From Microbulbifer sp. A4B17 (lineage in GTDB: Bacteria > Pseudomonadota > Gammaproteobacteria > Pseudomonadales > Cellvibrionaceae): DNA of 64,000 bases. Made by a program: the position numbers and the translations under genes. The stretch is taken from positions 1,932,501 through 1,996,500 of the forward strand of contig NZ_CP029064.1 of the NCBI RefSeq assembly GCF_003076275.1, written 5' to 3'. The notes beneath the pieces were generated by a model. The model did not search any database. It was not told where the DNA came from and saw only the letters and a program-made list of their open reading frames with translations. Below are positions 1 through 9,434 of this stretch, piece after piece (position 1 is the first letter of the stretch; each line of letters starts with the position of its first letter).

Positions 1-356
1 GCAGAGTGGAAATCACTAATTGTGACTTCTGCTGCGGCTTGCTGATCAGCTTTCAAATCACTCTCGGGCATTTCAAAATCAGCACAGTCCTGGAGGACTG
101 CTTCAGAGCGGTCTCTCTCTTTCAGACCGGGCAAAAAATTATTTAATTCGTCACTTTGAAACCAATCAGACACTGCTTGATGCAATCGTGACTGCGTGCG
201 AACAAACAGTGCATACCGCTCGCGATTGGAAAATGGTGACAGGGACATAATGCGTTTATCAAGACTCTCGTGGGTCGTATTAGTGCCTTCTTTCAGCCAA
301 GCGGAAAAGGTGGGCTCTGTTGGTTCAACGGATTGGCATTCTGCTGGATTGCTCAC
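1..356 (-). CDS. hemO: Heme oxygenase, biliverdin-producing (HemO type), partial: C-terminus off the left edge
   Basis: A minus-strand frame runs open from about 356 to the window edge and gives 118 residues. It reads like the N-terminal third of bacterial heme oxygenases: an acidic/Thr stretch followed by THESLDKRIM, whose His matches the proximal heme ligand of the family, then PFSNRERYALFVRTQSRLH and a LKERDRSEAV stretch typical of HemO/PigA. The family opens the heme ring with O2 and reductant, releasing iron, CO and biliverdin in the cytoplasm. The start is uncertain: GTG at 356 gives the usual N-terminal length, while the first ATG at 248 would remove the ligand His and is unlikely. It is divergent from the sigma factor and receptor to its right and shares a Fur-box-like site with them, which fits a heme-uptake locus. 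The rest of the gene lies outside the window. Confidence 0.8.
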   Translation of the reverse strand, partial: MSNPAECQSVEPTEPTFSAWLKEGTNTTHESLDKRIMSLSPFSNRERYALFVRTQSRLHQAVSDWFQSDELNNFLPGLKERDRSEAVLQDCADFEMPESDLKADQQAAAEVTISDFHS

Positions 357-520
357 GGGATTTTTCCAAAACAAATTAAACAATAACCGCCCGGTTATTC
401 CGGTGGCTTTGTAATGGGTGACGGACCAAATTCAAATTAACCCATCCCGTTGATCAATATTTTTTGAAAAATTCACCGGGTTATTCCAAATTGATATAAC
501 ATTCTCAGCTCAGCCACTTT

Positions 521-541
521 AAATGAGAATAGATATCATTT
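521..541. promoter_or_regulatory. Fur-box-like operator between hemO and the sigma factor gene
   Basis: The intergenic region holds an imperfect palindrome with AAATGA (521-526) and TCATTT (536-541) around an AT-rich centre containing GAATAGATA. This is the pattern of a Fur site built from GATAAT-like hexamers. A second partial match, with GATATAACATTCTCA, lies near 492-507 on the hemO side. Iron-repressed control of both divergent genes is inferred. Confidence 0.6.
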
Positions 542-583
542 ACAGTCCCCGCCCTCAAAAGATTACAGCGTAAGGTCTGAGTT

Positions 584-1099
584 TTGGCCCCGGAAACCCC
601 TTCAACCCCAGGATTTGATGAGCTTTACCAAGAGCACCACGAGTGGCTTGTCCGTTGGATAGCGCGCCGAACTTCCGGTGTTGATAATGCTCAGGATTTA
701 GCTCAGGACACTTTTATTCGTCTGCTGGATAGGCCGAGCCTGCCTGCGGGAATTCGAAGCCCGAGGGCTTGGTTAACCAAAGTGGCCGGGAACCTGCTGA
801 TCGACCAAGCCCGTCGCCAAGTGCTGGAGAAAAATTATTTAGCGCTGCTGGAAAATTTGCCGGAACCGGAATGTCCCTCCCCAGAAGATAAGTGGGAGCT
901 ATTGGGACTTTTGGAGCAAATCGATCAATTGCTCAGTGGTCTGCGCCCGATAGAGAAAACGGTCTTTCTAATGGCGAGACTAGACGGCTTGACATACCGC
1001 CAGGTGGCCGAGCAGCAGGGGTTGAGCCTTTCCTCAGTAGAGAAATACATCGCAAAAGCCATGCTCAAATGCTATGCCGCTGTGTACGATAACGAATAA
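584..1099 (+). CDS. ECF sigma factor, FecI/HasI type
   Basis: This 171-residue protein has the two-domain layout of an ECF sigma-70 factor. Sigma region 2 lies at about 10-80, with DLAQDTFIRLL as the region 2.2 helix and PRAWLTKVAGNLLID following. Region 4 lies at about 115-165, with LTYRQVAEQQGLSLSSVEKY as the helix-turn-helix. The start is TTG at 584, preceded by TAAGGT about 8 bases upstream; no ATG fits the N-terminus. The next gene is a FecR-type anti-sigma factor 29 bases downstream, and a TonB receptor with a signalling domain follows. This arrangement is known from FecIRA and HasISR, where a loaded receptor signals through FecR to release the sigma factor, which then transcribes the receptor gene. 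The upstream Fur box predicts iron repression. Confidence 0.93.
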   Translation: MAPETPSTPGFDELYQEHHEWLVRWIARRTSGVDNAQDLAQDTFIRLLDRPSLPAGIRSPRAWLTKVAGNLLIDQARRQVLEKNYLALLENLPEPECPSPEDKWELLGLLEQIDQLLSGLRPIEKTVFLMARLDGLTYRQVAEQQGLSLSSVEKYIAKAMLKCYAAVYDNE

Positions 1100-1128
1100 T
1101 TTTCTATGGACTTGGAACTTACTCGCTG

Positions 1129-2115
1129 ATGTCAAACGCCCCAGAAAAAAACAGAGAAAAAATTCCTGAAGCGGTGCTGTTGCAAGCCGTTAGCTGGCGC
1201 GTTCGCCTGGGTTCCGGCGAGGCGCTTGACTCAGAGCGCGATGCTTGCAGTCAATGGCGTTCGGCGGACCCCCTGCATGAACTGGCGTGGCAGCGTTTTG
1301 AGCGGATGGAGTCACCTCTAGATACGGTGGCTCGCCGAGCGCCGCGTTTGGCCCATTCCACCCTAAATCAAACCGATGCAGAAATTCGCCGTTTAAATCG
1401 CAGGGCTGCTCTTAAAACCATGGGTGGTGGTGTCCTTGGGGCTTTTGCCGTTGGCCTGGTGGGATATGACACCGGTTTACTGAAGTATATGTCTGCTGAC
1501 TATTCCTCTGGTTCTAAGCCGGCCCAATATAATCTGGATGACAAGAGCCAAGTCTGGTTAAACACCAGTAGTGCCATTGAATGGGAATCGGGCGCAGCAA
1601 TCCGTTCCCTTGTGCTGACTAAAGGTGAAATGCACTTGACCAGTGCCGCTGACCCGAGGCCAATGCAGGTATCGGTGCCTCAGGGGCAGCTGATTTCCCG
1701 TGACTCGCGCTTTTTTGTGCGCAATGGCGATGACCACACGATTTTGCAGGTTGTGGAAGGTGGGGTGCAGGTTCAGCCGAGTGCGGATATAGAGCCCTTT
1801 GCAGTTAAAGCGGGTGAGGCTTATCGCCTTACTGGAGCCGGTTCGCTCGCTCTGGACAGCAAGATGTTTGATTACAGCGGATGGATTGACGGGGTGCTTT
1901 CAGCTCGGAGTATGCCATTAGGAGCGCTGCTTGAAGAGTTATCTCGCTATCGTGTTGGTTTTTTACGCTGTGATCCGGCATTAAGAGATCACCAGGTTTC
2001 CGGGGTTTTCCAGCTTCACGATATCGATACCATCCTAAAAATATTGGCGCGTTCGGCGGGAGCTGAACTGAGCTATACCACGCGCTGGTGGGCAACGATT
2101 CAATTGCCGGGCTGA
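1129..2115 (+). CDS. FecR/HasS-type anti-sigma factor
   Basis: This 328-residue inner-membrane regulator has a cytoplasmic N-terminal domain at about 12-65 of the DUF4880 type, with SWRVRLGSGEA and DPLHELAWQRF. A single transmembrane helix at about 95-115 (GGGVLGAFAVGLVGY) follows. The periplasmic FecR domain at about 130-235 includes VWLNTSSAIEW and LTKGEMHLTS. The C-terminal part at about 260-320 looks like an STN-type contact domain, with SRYRVGFLRCDP. Known members hold the partner sigma factor inactive until the TonB receptor reports ligand. It follows the sigma gene by 29 bases, so the two are probably co-transcribed. A weak hairpin with a T-run follows it, so the receptor may also have its own promoter. 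Confidence 0.92.
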   Translation: MSNAPEKNREKIPEAVLLQAVSWRVRLGSGEALDSERDACSQWRSADPLHELAWQRFERMESPLDTVARRAPRLAHSTLNQTDAEIRRLNRRAALKTMGGGVLGAFAVGLVGYDTGLLKYMSADYSSGSKPAQYNLDDKSQVWLNTSSAIEWESGAAIRSLVLTKGEMHLTSAADPRPMQVSVPQGQLISRDSRFFVRNGDDHTILQVVEGGVQVQPSADIEPFAVKAGEAYRLTGAGSLALDSKMFDYSGWIDGVLSARSMPLGALLEELSRYRVGFLRCDPALRDHQVSGVFQLHDIDTILKILARSAGAELSYTTRWWATIQLPG

Positions 2116-2148
2116 TAGTAAGTCGCATCGCTCCCTGCCTTCCCCTGT

Positions 2149-2170
2149 TCGTCCGGGCCGACGGTTTTTT
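2149..2170 (+). terminator. Weak intrinsic terminator after the anti-sigma gene
   Basis: A short GC-rich hairpin (CGTC and GACG around CGGGCC) at 2150-2163 is followed by six T. The stem is short, so termination is probably partial. Confidence 0.4.
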
Positions 2171-2294
2171 CGGGGGCGGGCAGCCTTTAATTTCTACTCT
2201 TTACCAGATGACCACAAAAAAGTTGTCTGGAGGTGTCATTTTTTATTTTTGATGACGCTTTTGATTAATAATTTTTCCTCCGAAGCAAAAAAAC

Positions 2295-2315
2295 AAAATA
2301 ATTCTCATTTAGATT
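2295..2315. promoter_or_regulatory. Possible Fur box upstream of the heme receptor gene
   Basis: The stretch AAATAATTCTCATTTAG, about 60 bases before the receptor start, resembles a Fur half-site array (AATAATTCTCATT). It would give the receptor its own iron-repressed promoter in addition to sigma-factor control. The match is by eye only. Confidence 0.4.
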
Positions 2316-2376
2316 ACGGGTTTTTGATTTTCGTTCGGCTTCCTAGTTATACACCTGAGAATAGGAAGCCGCTTAA

Positions 2377-5094
2377 ATGCAGTCCCGCGCTCCAAAACAT
2401 ATTTTGCCCACTTTGTTGGCACTGTTGTTGGCCGTAGTTCCCGTATCGAGTTTTGCGCAAGCCCAGCAGGGCAATACAGCATTGATCGAATTCAGTTTGC
2501 CTGCGGGCAATCTGGGAGATGTGCTCAATCTCTACTCGCGCCAGGCCGGGGTTACTCTCTCTTTCGATGAGAACCTGGTGGAAACTATTTCCGTACCGGC
2601 ACTGTTTGGCAGCTACCGTGCAGAAGAAGCTCTGTTGAGCTTGCTGCGGGGCACCAACCTGCAAGCGGTTCCCGTTGGTAGCGGAGCCTGGTTGATCCAG
2701 TCTGCTGGAGAGCAGGATTTGATGGTACTGGACAGCATTCAGGTTGAGACTCGAGATGGTGGTGAGAAAGACCAGGCATTTCGCGAATCCGCCTCTGTAA
2801 ATATCCTCACCCAGGAAAATATTGAGCGCTTTCGCGGTACCAGTGTTGGCGATATTTTCCAGGGTACCCCGGGCGTACTTATCAGTGAAAACCGTAATTC
2901 CGGTGGGCTGGATGTAAATATTCGCGGCATGCAGGGGCAGGGCAGGGTACCAGTATTAATTGATGGTAGTCGGCAGGAAACAACTATTTATCGCGGTTAT
3001 GCCGGGGTTTCCAGTCGCAGTTATATTGACCCAGATCTGATTGGGTCTCTGCGTATTGATAAAGGGCCGGTAATGGGCGCTGAGGGCACTGGTGCTACCG
3101 GTGGCGTTGTCAGCGTAAATACCCTGCGAGCAGAAGATGTCGTAAAGCCCGGCGAATTGTCGGGTTTCCGTGTTCGTGTCAGTGGTATCGGAAATAATAG
3201 CGAGGCTCCAGAGCCTGGTACCTATGCAGGCTATTACCTTCCGCGAAATGCCTACCGTTCTGATTGTCGCTTTGCCAGCTATTGCACAGACGACTATGCA
3301 ATGCCGGAGAGCTTTGCACCTGATTATGGTATGGACCGTCCCAGCCTATTGGACTTCGAGGGTTACGCGGCGAGTTTCGCCGGCGCCCAGCGTTTTGAGT
3401 GGGGTGATCTGGTAGTGGCTCACGCTCAGCGTGAGCAAGGAAATTACTATGCGGGCACCGATGGCCCCGCGCCGGAAGTGGTTATCGGAGAATCCCAGGA
3501 GCTGGCCTGGTATACCGAAACCCCAGTTGAGCTGGAGAGTGAGCTGGATGAAGGTATCCCTTACCGCGCCGGAGAGCGAATTCCGAACACTAATTTTTCC
3601 AGCGATTCCTGGTTGTTAAAAAGTAACTTCTACCTGCCGAAAGATCAAAGCTTTGAGCTGGGCTATATCCGCTATAAGAGCACATATGGAGAGATGATGC
3701 CCTCTCAGGTTCTTTCAACTTTTGGCCAGGCGCGCCAATGGCTCGACAGTGAGGTGCTCAACCAAACCTACACTGCACGCTACCGTTGGCAGCCGGTGGA
3801 ATATGACTGGGCCGATTTACACATTAATTTCTGGCATACCGATGCGGTCACTGACCTGAATACGCCGTCGATATACTCTATCGACCTGGAAGACAATACT
3901 GCGCGAACCGACGATTATCAGCGCTTTGGTCTTGATATCACCAATAGTATGCGCTTCTACCCCATGGGTGAATTGCGCTGGGATTATGGTGTCTCTGCAC
4001 AGTGGGAAGATTTGGATAGCGATACCCTGACTACTGAAGGGTTTTATGACGGTTCCCGTAGCGGTAGTCGTGATGAGTACAGCGTTTTTACCAGCATTGA
4101 GTGGCAACCGTGGCCGGAGTGGACTCTAGAATCAGGGGTTCGTTATACCCATTTCTCTTCGAAAGACAATAATCCCCTTCCGTTGAGTATCGATTCTGAT
4201 TCTTGTATAGACGATGGTGAAGGGGGCTGTGAGGATGTCTATTACAATAATAGCCACTCTGGTACCGCACCAATGGTGGTTTTGACCTGGGAGCCGATCA
4301 AGGGTTTGCAATTCTATGCTCGCCATGCACAAGCCTTGCGTATGCCGAGTCTGTTTGAAGGTACCAGCGGTTTTTCAGTGAGTCCCGCACTGGATATTTC
4401 CCTAAAGCCTGAACATGCCAAAAATAATGAAGTTGGAATTAATTATCTCAATGGCCAGCTATTTGAGGCTAATCATCAGATTCAAGCGAAACTTGCCTAT
4501 TTCGAAAACCAAGTTGACAACTATATAACTCGCACTAGGCGCAATTCATGGGAGGACGAGCAGGGTGGAGGTATCTTCGACTTATTCCGTATGCGTAACA
4601 TCGAGAGCCTTGACCTTAAAGGTGTTGAGTTGAATCTTGGGTACGATGCCCACTGGTGGTTAGTTGAGCTGAGTGGGACCAAATACAGCCACATTGAAGC
4701 CTGCAATATTGGTAGCGGCGTGCGTTATTACTGCGCGGATTGGGGTGTTCCAGACAGTTATTTCAATAATATGGTCCCGCCAAACTGGCATGCTAGTGCC
4801 CATTTTGGTTTGCGGTTATTCCAGAAAAAATTGGAGTTGGGTCTGCGCGGTACTTTTGTGGGTGAGAGAAATGCTGTTTCCCAATACGGCGTAGACGCTG
4901 GATTTACTGTGCCGGTGGAATGGCCCAGCTACCAGCTGTTGGATGTTTATACCAGCTACCAATTTAACGATAGTTTTTCGGTGGATTTCACCGTCGACAA
5001 CGTAACCGATAAATATTACGTCGATGCCTTGAGTCTAGGCTTGGTGCCTTCTCCGGGACGTACGGCAAGGCTCAGTCTCACTTATCAATATTAA
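2377..5094 (+). CDS. TonB-dependent receptor with N-terminal signalling (STN) domain, HasR-like heme receptor candidate
   Basis: This 905-residue outer-membrane receptor starts with a signal peptide (about 1-29, ending SSFAQA). An STN domain at about 36-105 follows, with LPAGNLGDVLNLYSRQAGV; this domain passes the loaded state to the FecR partner. The plug at about 130-245 contains NIRGMQGQGRVPVLIDG and YRGYAGVSSRSYIDPDLIG, a signature I associate with HasR-type heme receptors. The beta-barrel follows and ends LSLTYQY with a C-terminal aromatic residue. Barrel loops carry Cys pairs near 300-310 and 605-615. Heme as ligand is inferred from the plug motif and the adjacent heme oxygenase; no HasA-type hemophore is present. 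The next gene, 18 bases on, encodes a lipoprotein that may be a surface partner. Confidence 0.9.
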   Translation: MQSRAPKHILPTLLALLLAVVPVSSFAQAQQGNTALIEFSLPAGNLGDVLNLYSRQAGVTLSFDENLVETISVPALFGSYRAEEALLSLLRGTNLQAVPVGSGAWLIQSAGEQDLMVLDSIQVETRDGGEKDQAFRESASVNILTQENIERFRGTSVGDIFQGTPGVLISENRNSGGLDVNIRGMQGQGRVPVLIDGSRQETTIYRGYAGVSSRSYIDPDLIGSLRIDKGPVMGAEGTGATGGVVSVNTLRAEDVVKPGELSGFRVRVSGIGNNSEAPEPGTYAGYYLPRNAYRSDCRFASYCTDDYAMPESFAPDYGMDRPSLLDFEGYAASFAGAQRFEWGDLVVAHAQREQGNYYAGTDGPAPEVVIGESQELAWYTETPVELESELDEGIPYRAGERIPNTNFSSDSWLLKSNFYLPKDQSFELGYIRYKSTYGEMMPSQVLSTFGQARQWLDSEVLNQTYTARYRWQPVEYDWADLHINFWHTDAVTDLNTPSIYSIDLEDNTARTDDYQRFGLDITNSMRFYPMGELRWDYGVSAQWEDLDSDTLTTEGFYDGSRSGSRDEYSVFTSIEWQPWPEWTLESGVRYTHFSSKDNNPLPLSIDSDSCIDDGEGGCEDVYYNNSHSGTAPMVVLTWEPIKGLQFYARHAQALRMPSLFEGTSGFSVSPALDISLKPEHAKNNEVGINYLNGQLFEANHQIQAKLAYFENQVDNYITRTRRNSWEDEQGGGIFDLFRMRNIESLDLKGVELNLGYDAHWWLVELSGTKYSHIEACNIGSGVRYYCADWGVPDSYFNNMVPPNWHASAHFGLRLFQKKLELGLRGTFVGERNAVSQYGVDAGFTVPVEWPSYQLLDVYTSYQFNDSFSVDFTVDNVTDKYYVDALSLGLVPSPGRTARLSLTYQY

Positions 5095-5112
5095 ACATTT
5101 GGAGTTCCACAG

Positions 5113-7539
5113 ATGAAAAGAGCAGCAGCCCTTATCGGCATGCTATGTTTGTCTCTCGTGCTGGCCGCCTGTGGTGGCGGTGGTTCGAGCGACGGCTCAA
5201 ATAATAAACCTACCGCCAGTATCAGTTTGTTGTCCCCTGTAGACACAACTTTCTCCTTGGCTGATGGTGATGTCACTGTTCAATTGAGCGGTACTGACAG
5301 TAGCAGCTCGCGAGATGCAAGCCTGACTTATCGTTGGGAGCTGATTGAGTGGCCTGAGCTTAGCCTGGCAGAGTTGGCCAGCACTGAGGATGCCTATACA
5401 GAGTTTACCGCTGACCTTCCTGGCGACTATGTTGTGAGCCTGATCGTGGATGACGGTACTGAAACCAGTGAAGCATCCCGTATAACGTTGACTGCAACCA
5501 GCCCGAATCCAGTGGCAATTACTGAGCCGGTGCACAGTGTTATCCTGGGTACTCAGACCCTGGGCCTTGATGGCAGCTTGAGTACTCCGCCAACGGGTGA
5601 GACTGGAGATCTGGAATATTTATGGACCCTGGTTGAAAAGCCTCTCGACAGTGCTGCGTACCTGACTAACAGTGACTCTAGCCAAGCTACATTGCACTTG
5701 GATATCGAAGGTGACTACAAGCTTGAATTAGTTGTTACTTATAATGGAGTTGCCAGTGAACCTGCGGAAGTTCTGGTAACAGTTTCCGCCGGTGATGCTC
5801 CACCTGTTGCCGTAACAGAAGACCAGACGATTACTCTTGGTGAAGAAGTTGTACTGGATGCGAGCGAGAGTTATGACCCTGAAGGTAACTCTCTGCAATA
5901 CCGCTGGAAGTGGGCTTATAGCCCAGTGGAAACTGATGGTGTTCCGGTTCCCGAGTTAGAGGGAGAGACAACCTCTACCGTTAAATTTACTCCTATTGCG
6001 GCAGATACTTACAATTTAATTTTGTTTGTTTTTGATGGCGCAAGAAAGAGTGAGGAGCGTGAAGTTACTATCGTAGTTGAAGCCGATTCCGAAGCGGAAG
6101 TCAATGAAGCTCCGATTGGTGAGGTAGAAGCTACAGGTTACTACCCATCCTACAGTATTGGTGAGCAAGAGCTGGGTCTTCGCGCTGAATTTAATTTTGT
6201 TGGCTATGACCCTGAGGGTGATGCTCTGCAAATTATTGAAGCGGAGCTAATTGAAAAACCTGAAGGTAGTGTTGCCGAATTGGTTGATATTGGTTCTTGG
6301 AAACCGCTGGGTAAGAAAATCCAAGAGCTGGATGTGGTAGGTACCTATCGCGTAAGCATGACCGTATCTGACGGAACCAACCAGATAGACCTAGAAGCCA
6401 CTATGGAAGCCAAGATTGGCAAGGTAAATGGTTATCCTTCTACCCGTAGTGTCGAAGCTCAGTCCAAGTCTGTACTCGTTGGCGATGCTTTGGTGTTCGA
6501 TGCCTCCAGTAGCGACCCTAATAATGATGAAATGACCTTCCACTGGGAGCTGGTTGACCGGCCCGATGGGAGTGATGCAGTGATTGAACCGGTTACCGAA
6601 CCGGAGAGTGGGGAGCTTCGCCGTGCTCAGGTAGTTACCGATGTACCGGGTTCCTATACTGCTCGCCTGATCGTCAGTGATGATCGTGGTCTATATGCCA
6701 AAACCTACTCTGAAGACGATGGTCTTGCCAAAGTTTCCAACACTGCACCAGAAATCCGCTCTGTAGTTTGGGCGCGCAACTGGGGTAGCTTATCCACTGG
6801 TGAAGATTATTACCAAATCCTGCCCTGTATGTCCCTGCTGCATCGCCCTGTGGTGGTAGATGCCGACGGTGATGAAGTATTTACTTATGAAGAGCTGATC
6901 AGCGCGCCGGAAGGTGGTGAATTTACCAGCTATCCAGATAGTGAAGATTGTGAAAATACAACTGGTACCGTATTTTCCAAAGCGGGCACCTACGTATTCC
7001 GCTACTACGCCACAGATTTGATTGACGATGCGCCGGAATACGATTTTGTTGTAGAAGTTGAGCCCATGAGCGAAGCCAAGGGTGTGCGTCTGCGTAATAT
7101 CAACTCCTGGGAAGAGAGCCTTTGGCTGCCCATGCCGTACGAAAATATTCCAAGCTACGGTACCCCGTCAGATTTGCGGTGGGATACATCCCCTACCGAA
7201 GATGAATACCTACAATGGTCTCTGACTGCAGTTGATGCCGATTACACCATTGAGAATGTACAGGTGAAGCATATCAATGGCGATTTGGCTAGCCTTACAC
7301 CATGGTTCGAGGGTGTTGTAGAGGGACAGATTATTAGCGAGGGAGAGTCTCTGGACTTCAAGACATGGGTACCCTCTGTCCCCTGTATGCGCACAGATGA
7401 AAAAATAGAAGGCTTCCATTTCTCATTTAATATTAAAGAAATCCCGGAGTTGACCTTCACCTACGAAACCTGGGTAGCCATCGATGATGGTATCTTTAGC
7501 GAGGGCTGGAGGCAGTGTGAAGCAGGGGAGTTGAATTAA
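5113..7539 (+). CDS. PKD-repeat lipoprotein, partner of the upstream TonB receptor
   Basis: This 808-residue protein begins with a lipoprotein signal peptide ending LAACGGGG, with the lipidated Cys at about 20. Four to five PKD/REJ-like immunoglobulin-type repeats follow (about 33-130, 135-230, 235-325, 335-440, 450-545). They carry recurring patterns such as DASESYDPEG, DASSSDPNND, and LIVDDGT or LIVSDDRG near repeat ends. The last 250 residues are different: they contain four Cys (PCMSLLHRPV, DSEDCENTTG and two near the C-terminus) and many Trp and Tyr, and may be the ligand-binding part. It lies 18 bases after the receptor gene and is probably in the same operon. By analogy with other receptor-lipoprotein pairs it could capture hemoproteins at the surface. 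I know of no characterised homologue, so the function is inferred from context only. Confidence 0.8.
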   Translation: MKRAAALIGMLCLSLVLAACGGGGSSDGSNNKPTASISLLSPVDTTFSLADGDVTVQLSGTDSSSSRDASLTYRWELIEWPELSLAELASTEDAYTEFTADLPGDYVVSLIVDDGTETSEASRITLTATSPNPVAITEPVHSVILGTQTLGLDGSLSTPPTGETGDLEYLWTLVEKPLDSAAYLTNSDSSQATLHLDIEGDYKLELVVTYNGVASEPAEVLVTVSAGDAPPVAVTEDQTITLGEEVVLDASESYDPEGNSLQYRWKWAYSPVETDGVPVPELEGETTSTVKFTPIAADTYNLILFVFDGARKSEEREVTIVVEADSEAEVNEAPIGEVEATGYYPSYSIGEQELGLRAEFNFVGYDPEGDALQIIEAELIEKPEGSVAELVDIGSWKPLGKKIQELDVVGTYRVSMTVSDGTNQIDLEATMEAKIGKVNGYPSTRSVEAQSKSVLVGDALVFDASSSDPNNDEMTFHWELVDRPDGSDAVIEPVTEPESGELRRAQVVTDVPGSYTARLIVSDDRGLYAKTYSEDDGLAKVSNTAPEIRSVVWARNWGSLSTGEDYYQILPCMSLLHRPVVVDADGDEVFTYEELISAPEGGEFTSYPDSEDCENTTGTVFSKAGTYVFRYYATDLIDDAPEYDFVVEVEPMSEAKGVRLRNINSWEESLWLPMPYENIPSYGTPSDLRWDTSPTEDEYLQWSLTAVDADYTIENVQVKHINGDLASLTPWFEGVVEGQIISEGESLDFKTWVPSVPCMRTDEKIEGFHFSFNIKEIPELTFTYETWVAIDDGIFSEGWRQCEAGELN

Positions 7540-7610
7540 TCTTTCAGAGCTTATTTTTGCGATAATATATGTGATTGCAAAGGTTCTATAACACTGGGAC
7601 CTCTACTAAA

Positions 7611-7638
7611 AAGGGCGCCTGCTAGGGCGCCCTTTTTT
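7611..7638. terminator. Strong bidirectional terminator
   Basis: AAGGGCGCC (7611-7619) pairs with GGCGCCCTT (7626-7634) around a 6-base loop, with a T-run on the plus strand and A-run on the other side. It sits between convergent genes and can serve both. Confidence 0.9.
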
Positions 7639-7652
7639 ATTGAAATTAAAGC

Positions 7653-9134
7653 TTAAAAGCTACTCTGCCCCCAATCATTGACTGTTTCTAAAACAAACTG
7701 CTGGCTCTTATCGTTCTCATCACATTTGTAAACCTGAAGACGCTCACCCTGTTCTGTTGAGTTGCCTGGCGCATCTATACAGTAAGTCCAGTTTTCATCG
7801 CGATTCTGTATGATCCCGCTTTCCTGAATTTGCCATTTCTCAGAATTGCCGCCGTCACAATCCCACAAGTGCATTTTATCTCCGTTGTCGGCGGAGCCGG
7901 TATTGTAGTCAACACAGTACTTATTGTTGCCCTTAGGACGGAGCTGGCCTTCGGCAGTGTAGACAAACTGCTGTTCATCACTAGAGCCGCAACTGCTCAT
8001 GTTTAAATTGGAACCATTGCTGTAGCCCTGGGATACCGTCATGCATAAATCGGTGTTTGAGCCAGAGCGCAGTCGTAGATATCCAGGCAGGCTTCTTCTG
8101 ACTCCCACAAAAGGAATTGCACCGCCGGCATAGCTAGGGGTAGTGGCTACTGTATTTGGATCCATGCCGATAGCTGTGGCACCATGAGCTACTGCTATAA
8201 ATGCGTAGCCGTAATCAGTGTTATTAAAGTCGCCTGAGTTATCCCATAGGTGCATCAACTGTTTGGTTTCTGCAGCGGCATTGGCTGTTACCTGGTAGTG
8301 ATCCCCTGCCTGGACATTGCCGCAAAATATTCTTTGCGAACTACTGCTGTCTATTGAATCAATGGAGCCGGTAAATTCTTCTGGATCTGCGGTATCTATA
8401 TCAGGACATAAAAATGCGCTCATCTCGTAGGAGTCTAATGCGGATTCCATTCGATTATTGACGTTGCCTGACTGTCCTCCGGTAAAAATAACGATTACTT
8501 TTTTGCCGTTATTTAATAAGTTGCCAACGCTAGGCCATCCCGTACTTTTAAGCGTGGTACGGTAATTTTCTGAGGAAGAAATTTGTTGTAAATATGCAAG
8601 CATATCCTGGTAGCTGTACTGGAGGTCGCCCAGCTCTTGTTGGATATACTGGTCAAGCAAATAAATTTCATCTGCATACCAGGCGTTAAACCAATCTAAA
8701 TTAGTTTTCATATCGATATACAGCATTATTGGCGCTTCAATAGTGTTAACGGAGAGCCAGGATTTGATATCGTCCAGACAGTGTTCCAGACGATCATCGT
8801 CTCCGTTGCTATTGCACATGTGATTACCGATGTCGTTTTGTCCATGAGCAACATAGGGCCCATGGCTGCTACCTTGCCAGGCACCGTGATCTACGACATC
8901 GATTTCCAGTGATCGAAAGCCTTTGTCGAGCCAGTCAGTCAGTGTTTCACCGTTTTCTAGCCGCTCATAGCTGTTATGGGGCTGTAAGTAATAAAGCTCA
9001 TCAATACGATGCTCACTGGTGGCCGCTTCTGCTTGGTAATCGGGCCAGTGAAAAGTGTCAGCTTTACTGATGCTGGGTATAGATATCCAAAGTGATAGAC
9101 ATAGAGCGCCTGTAGAGACTTTGAGGAAGGACAT
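7653..9134 (-). CDS. Secreted phosphatidylinositol-phospholipase-C-like phosphodiesterase with C-terminal ricin-type lectin domain
   Basis: The protein has 493 residues from the chosen ATG at 9134, which has AGGA 6 bases upstream; a start at 9152 is possible but lacks a ribosome site. A signal peptide ends near SISKA. The catalytic part looks like the PLC-like TIM barrel of the Ca-dependent PI-PLC type: LQPHNSY with His53, then GFRSLEIDVVDHG with acidic residues at 77 and 79, and HGPYVAHG. The last 140 residues form a ricin B-type beta-trefoil with three copies of the QxW/QQF-type motif (EQQFVY, SEKWQI, SQQFVL) and paired Cys residues, a carbohydrate-binding module. The likely role is a secreted enzyme attacking phosphoinositide or glycan-anchored substrates, but the substrate is inferred. 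It stands alone between convergent genes. Confidence 0.75.
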   Translation of the reverse strand: MSFLKVSTGALCLSLWISIPSISKADTFHWPDYQAEAATSEHRIDELYYLQPHNSYERLENGETLTDWLDKGFRSLEIDVVDHGAWQGSSHGPYVAHGQNDIGNHMCNSNGDDDRLEHCLDDIKSWLSVNTIEAPIMLYIDMKTNLDWFNAWYADEIYLLDQYIQQELGDLQYSYQDMLAYLQQISSSENYRTTLKSTGWPSVGNLLNNGKKVIVIFTGGQSGNVNNRMESALDSYEMSAFLCPDIDTADPEEFTGSIDSIDSSSSQRIFCGNVQAGDHYQVTANAAAETKQLMHLWDNSGDFNNTDYGYAFIAVAHGATAIGMDPNTVATTPSYAGGAIPFVGVRRSLPGYLRLRSGSNTDLCMTVSQGYSNGSNLNMSSCGSSDEQQFVYTAEGQLRPKGNNKYCVDYNTGSADNGDKMHLWDCDGGNSEKWQIQESGIIQNRDENWTYCIDAPGNSTEQGERLQVYKCDENDKSQQFVLETVNDWGQSSF

Positions 9135-9434
9135 TGGGGTTCCTGTTATCATTTTAATAGTATATTTATTATTTGTTATATAAAAAGTGTGTTAATACTT
9201 TGTTACCAGAGCTCGATAATTTAAGCCTGTTAATTAACTGTTTTTTGTTAAACGGCCTGGGGTATGTAGATTTTTATTTAGATTACAGGTAATTGTTCGT
9301 GTTTGTAAGTAGGGAGGTGTTTGGAGTTTTTGCTTTGAAAGCGAGGGGCTTGGAGAGGAGTACTTTGGGGCAAGTACTCTCACATCTAAATCATATGCTT
9401 GTATTTGGTGTGCTCTATCGAGCACGATTTATTG

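Noticed and set aside
196..414. A 72-codon plus-strand frame starting ATG-like near the left edge
   Set aside because: It is the antisense of the heme oxygenase N-terminus, with no ribosome site and no family character.
892..1092. A 66-codon frame inside the sigma factor gene
   Set aside because: Shadow frame of the sigma factor; the real gene has clear sigma domains.
5197..5535. A 112-codon minus-strand frame within the PKD lipoprotein gene
   Set aside because: The plus strand carries a lipoprotein signal and repeats; the minus frame has no coding character.
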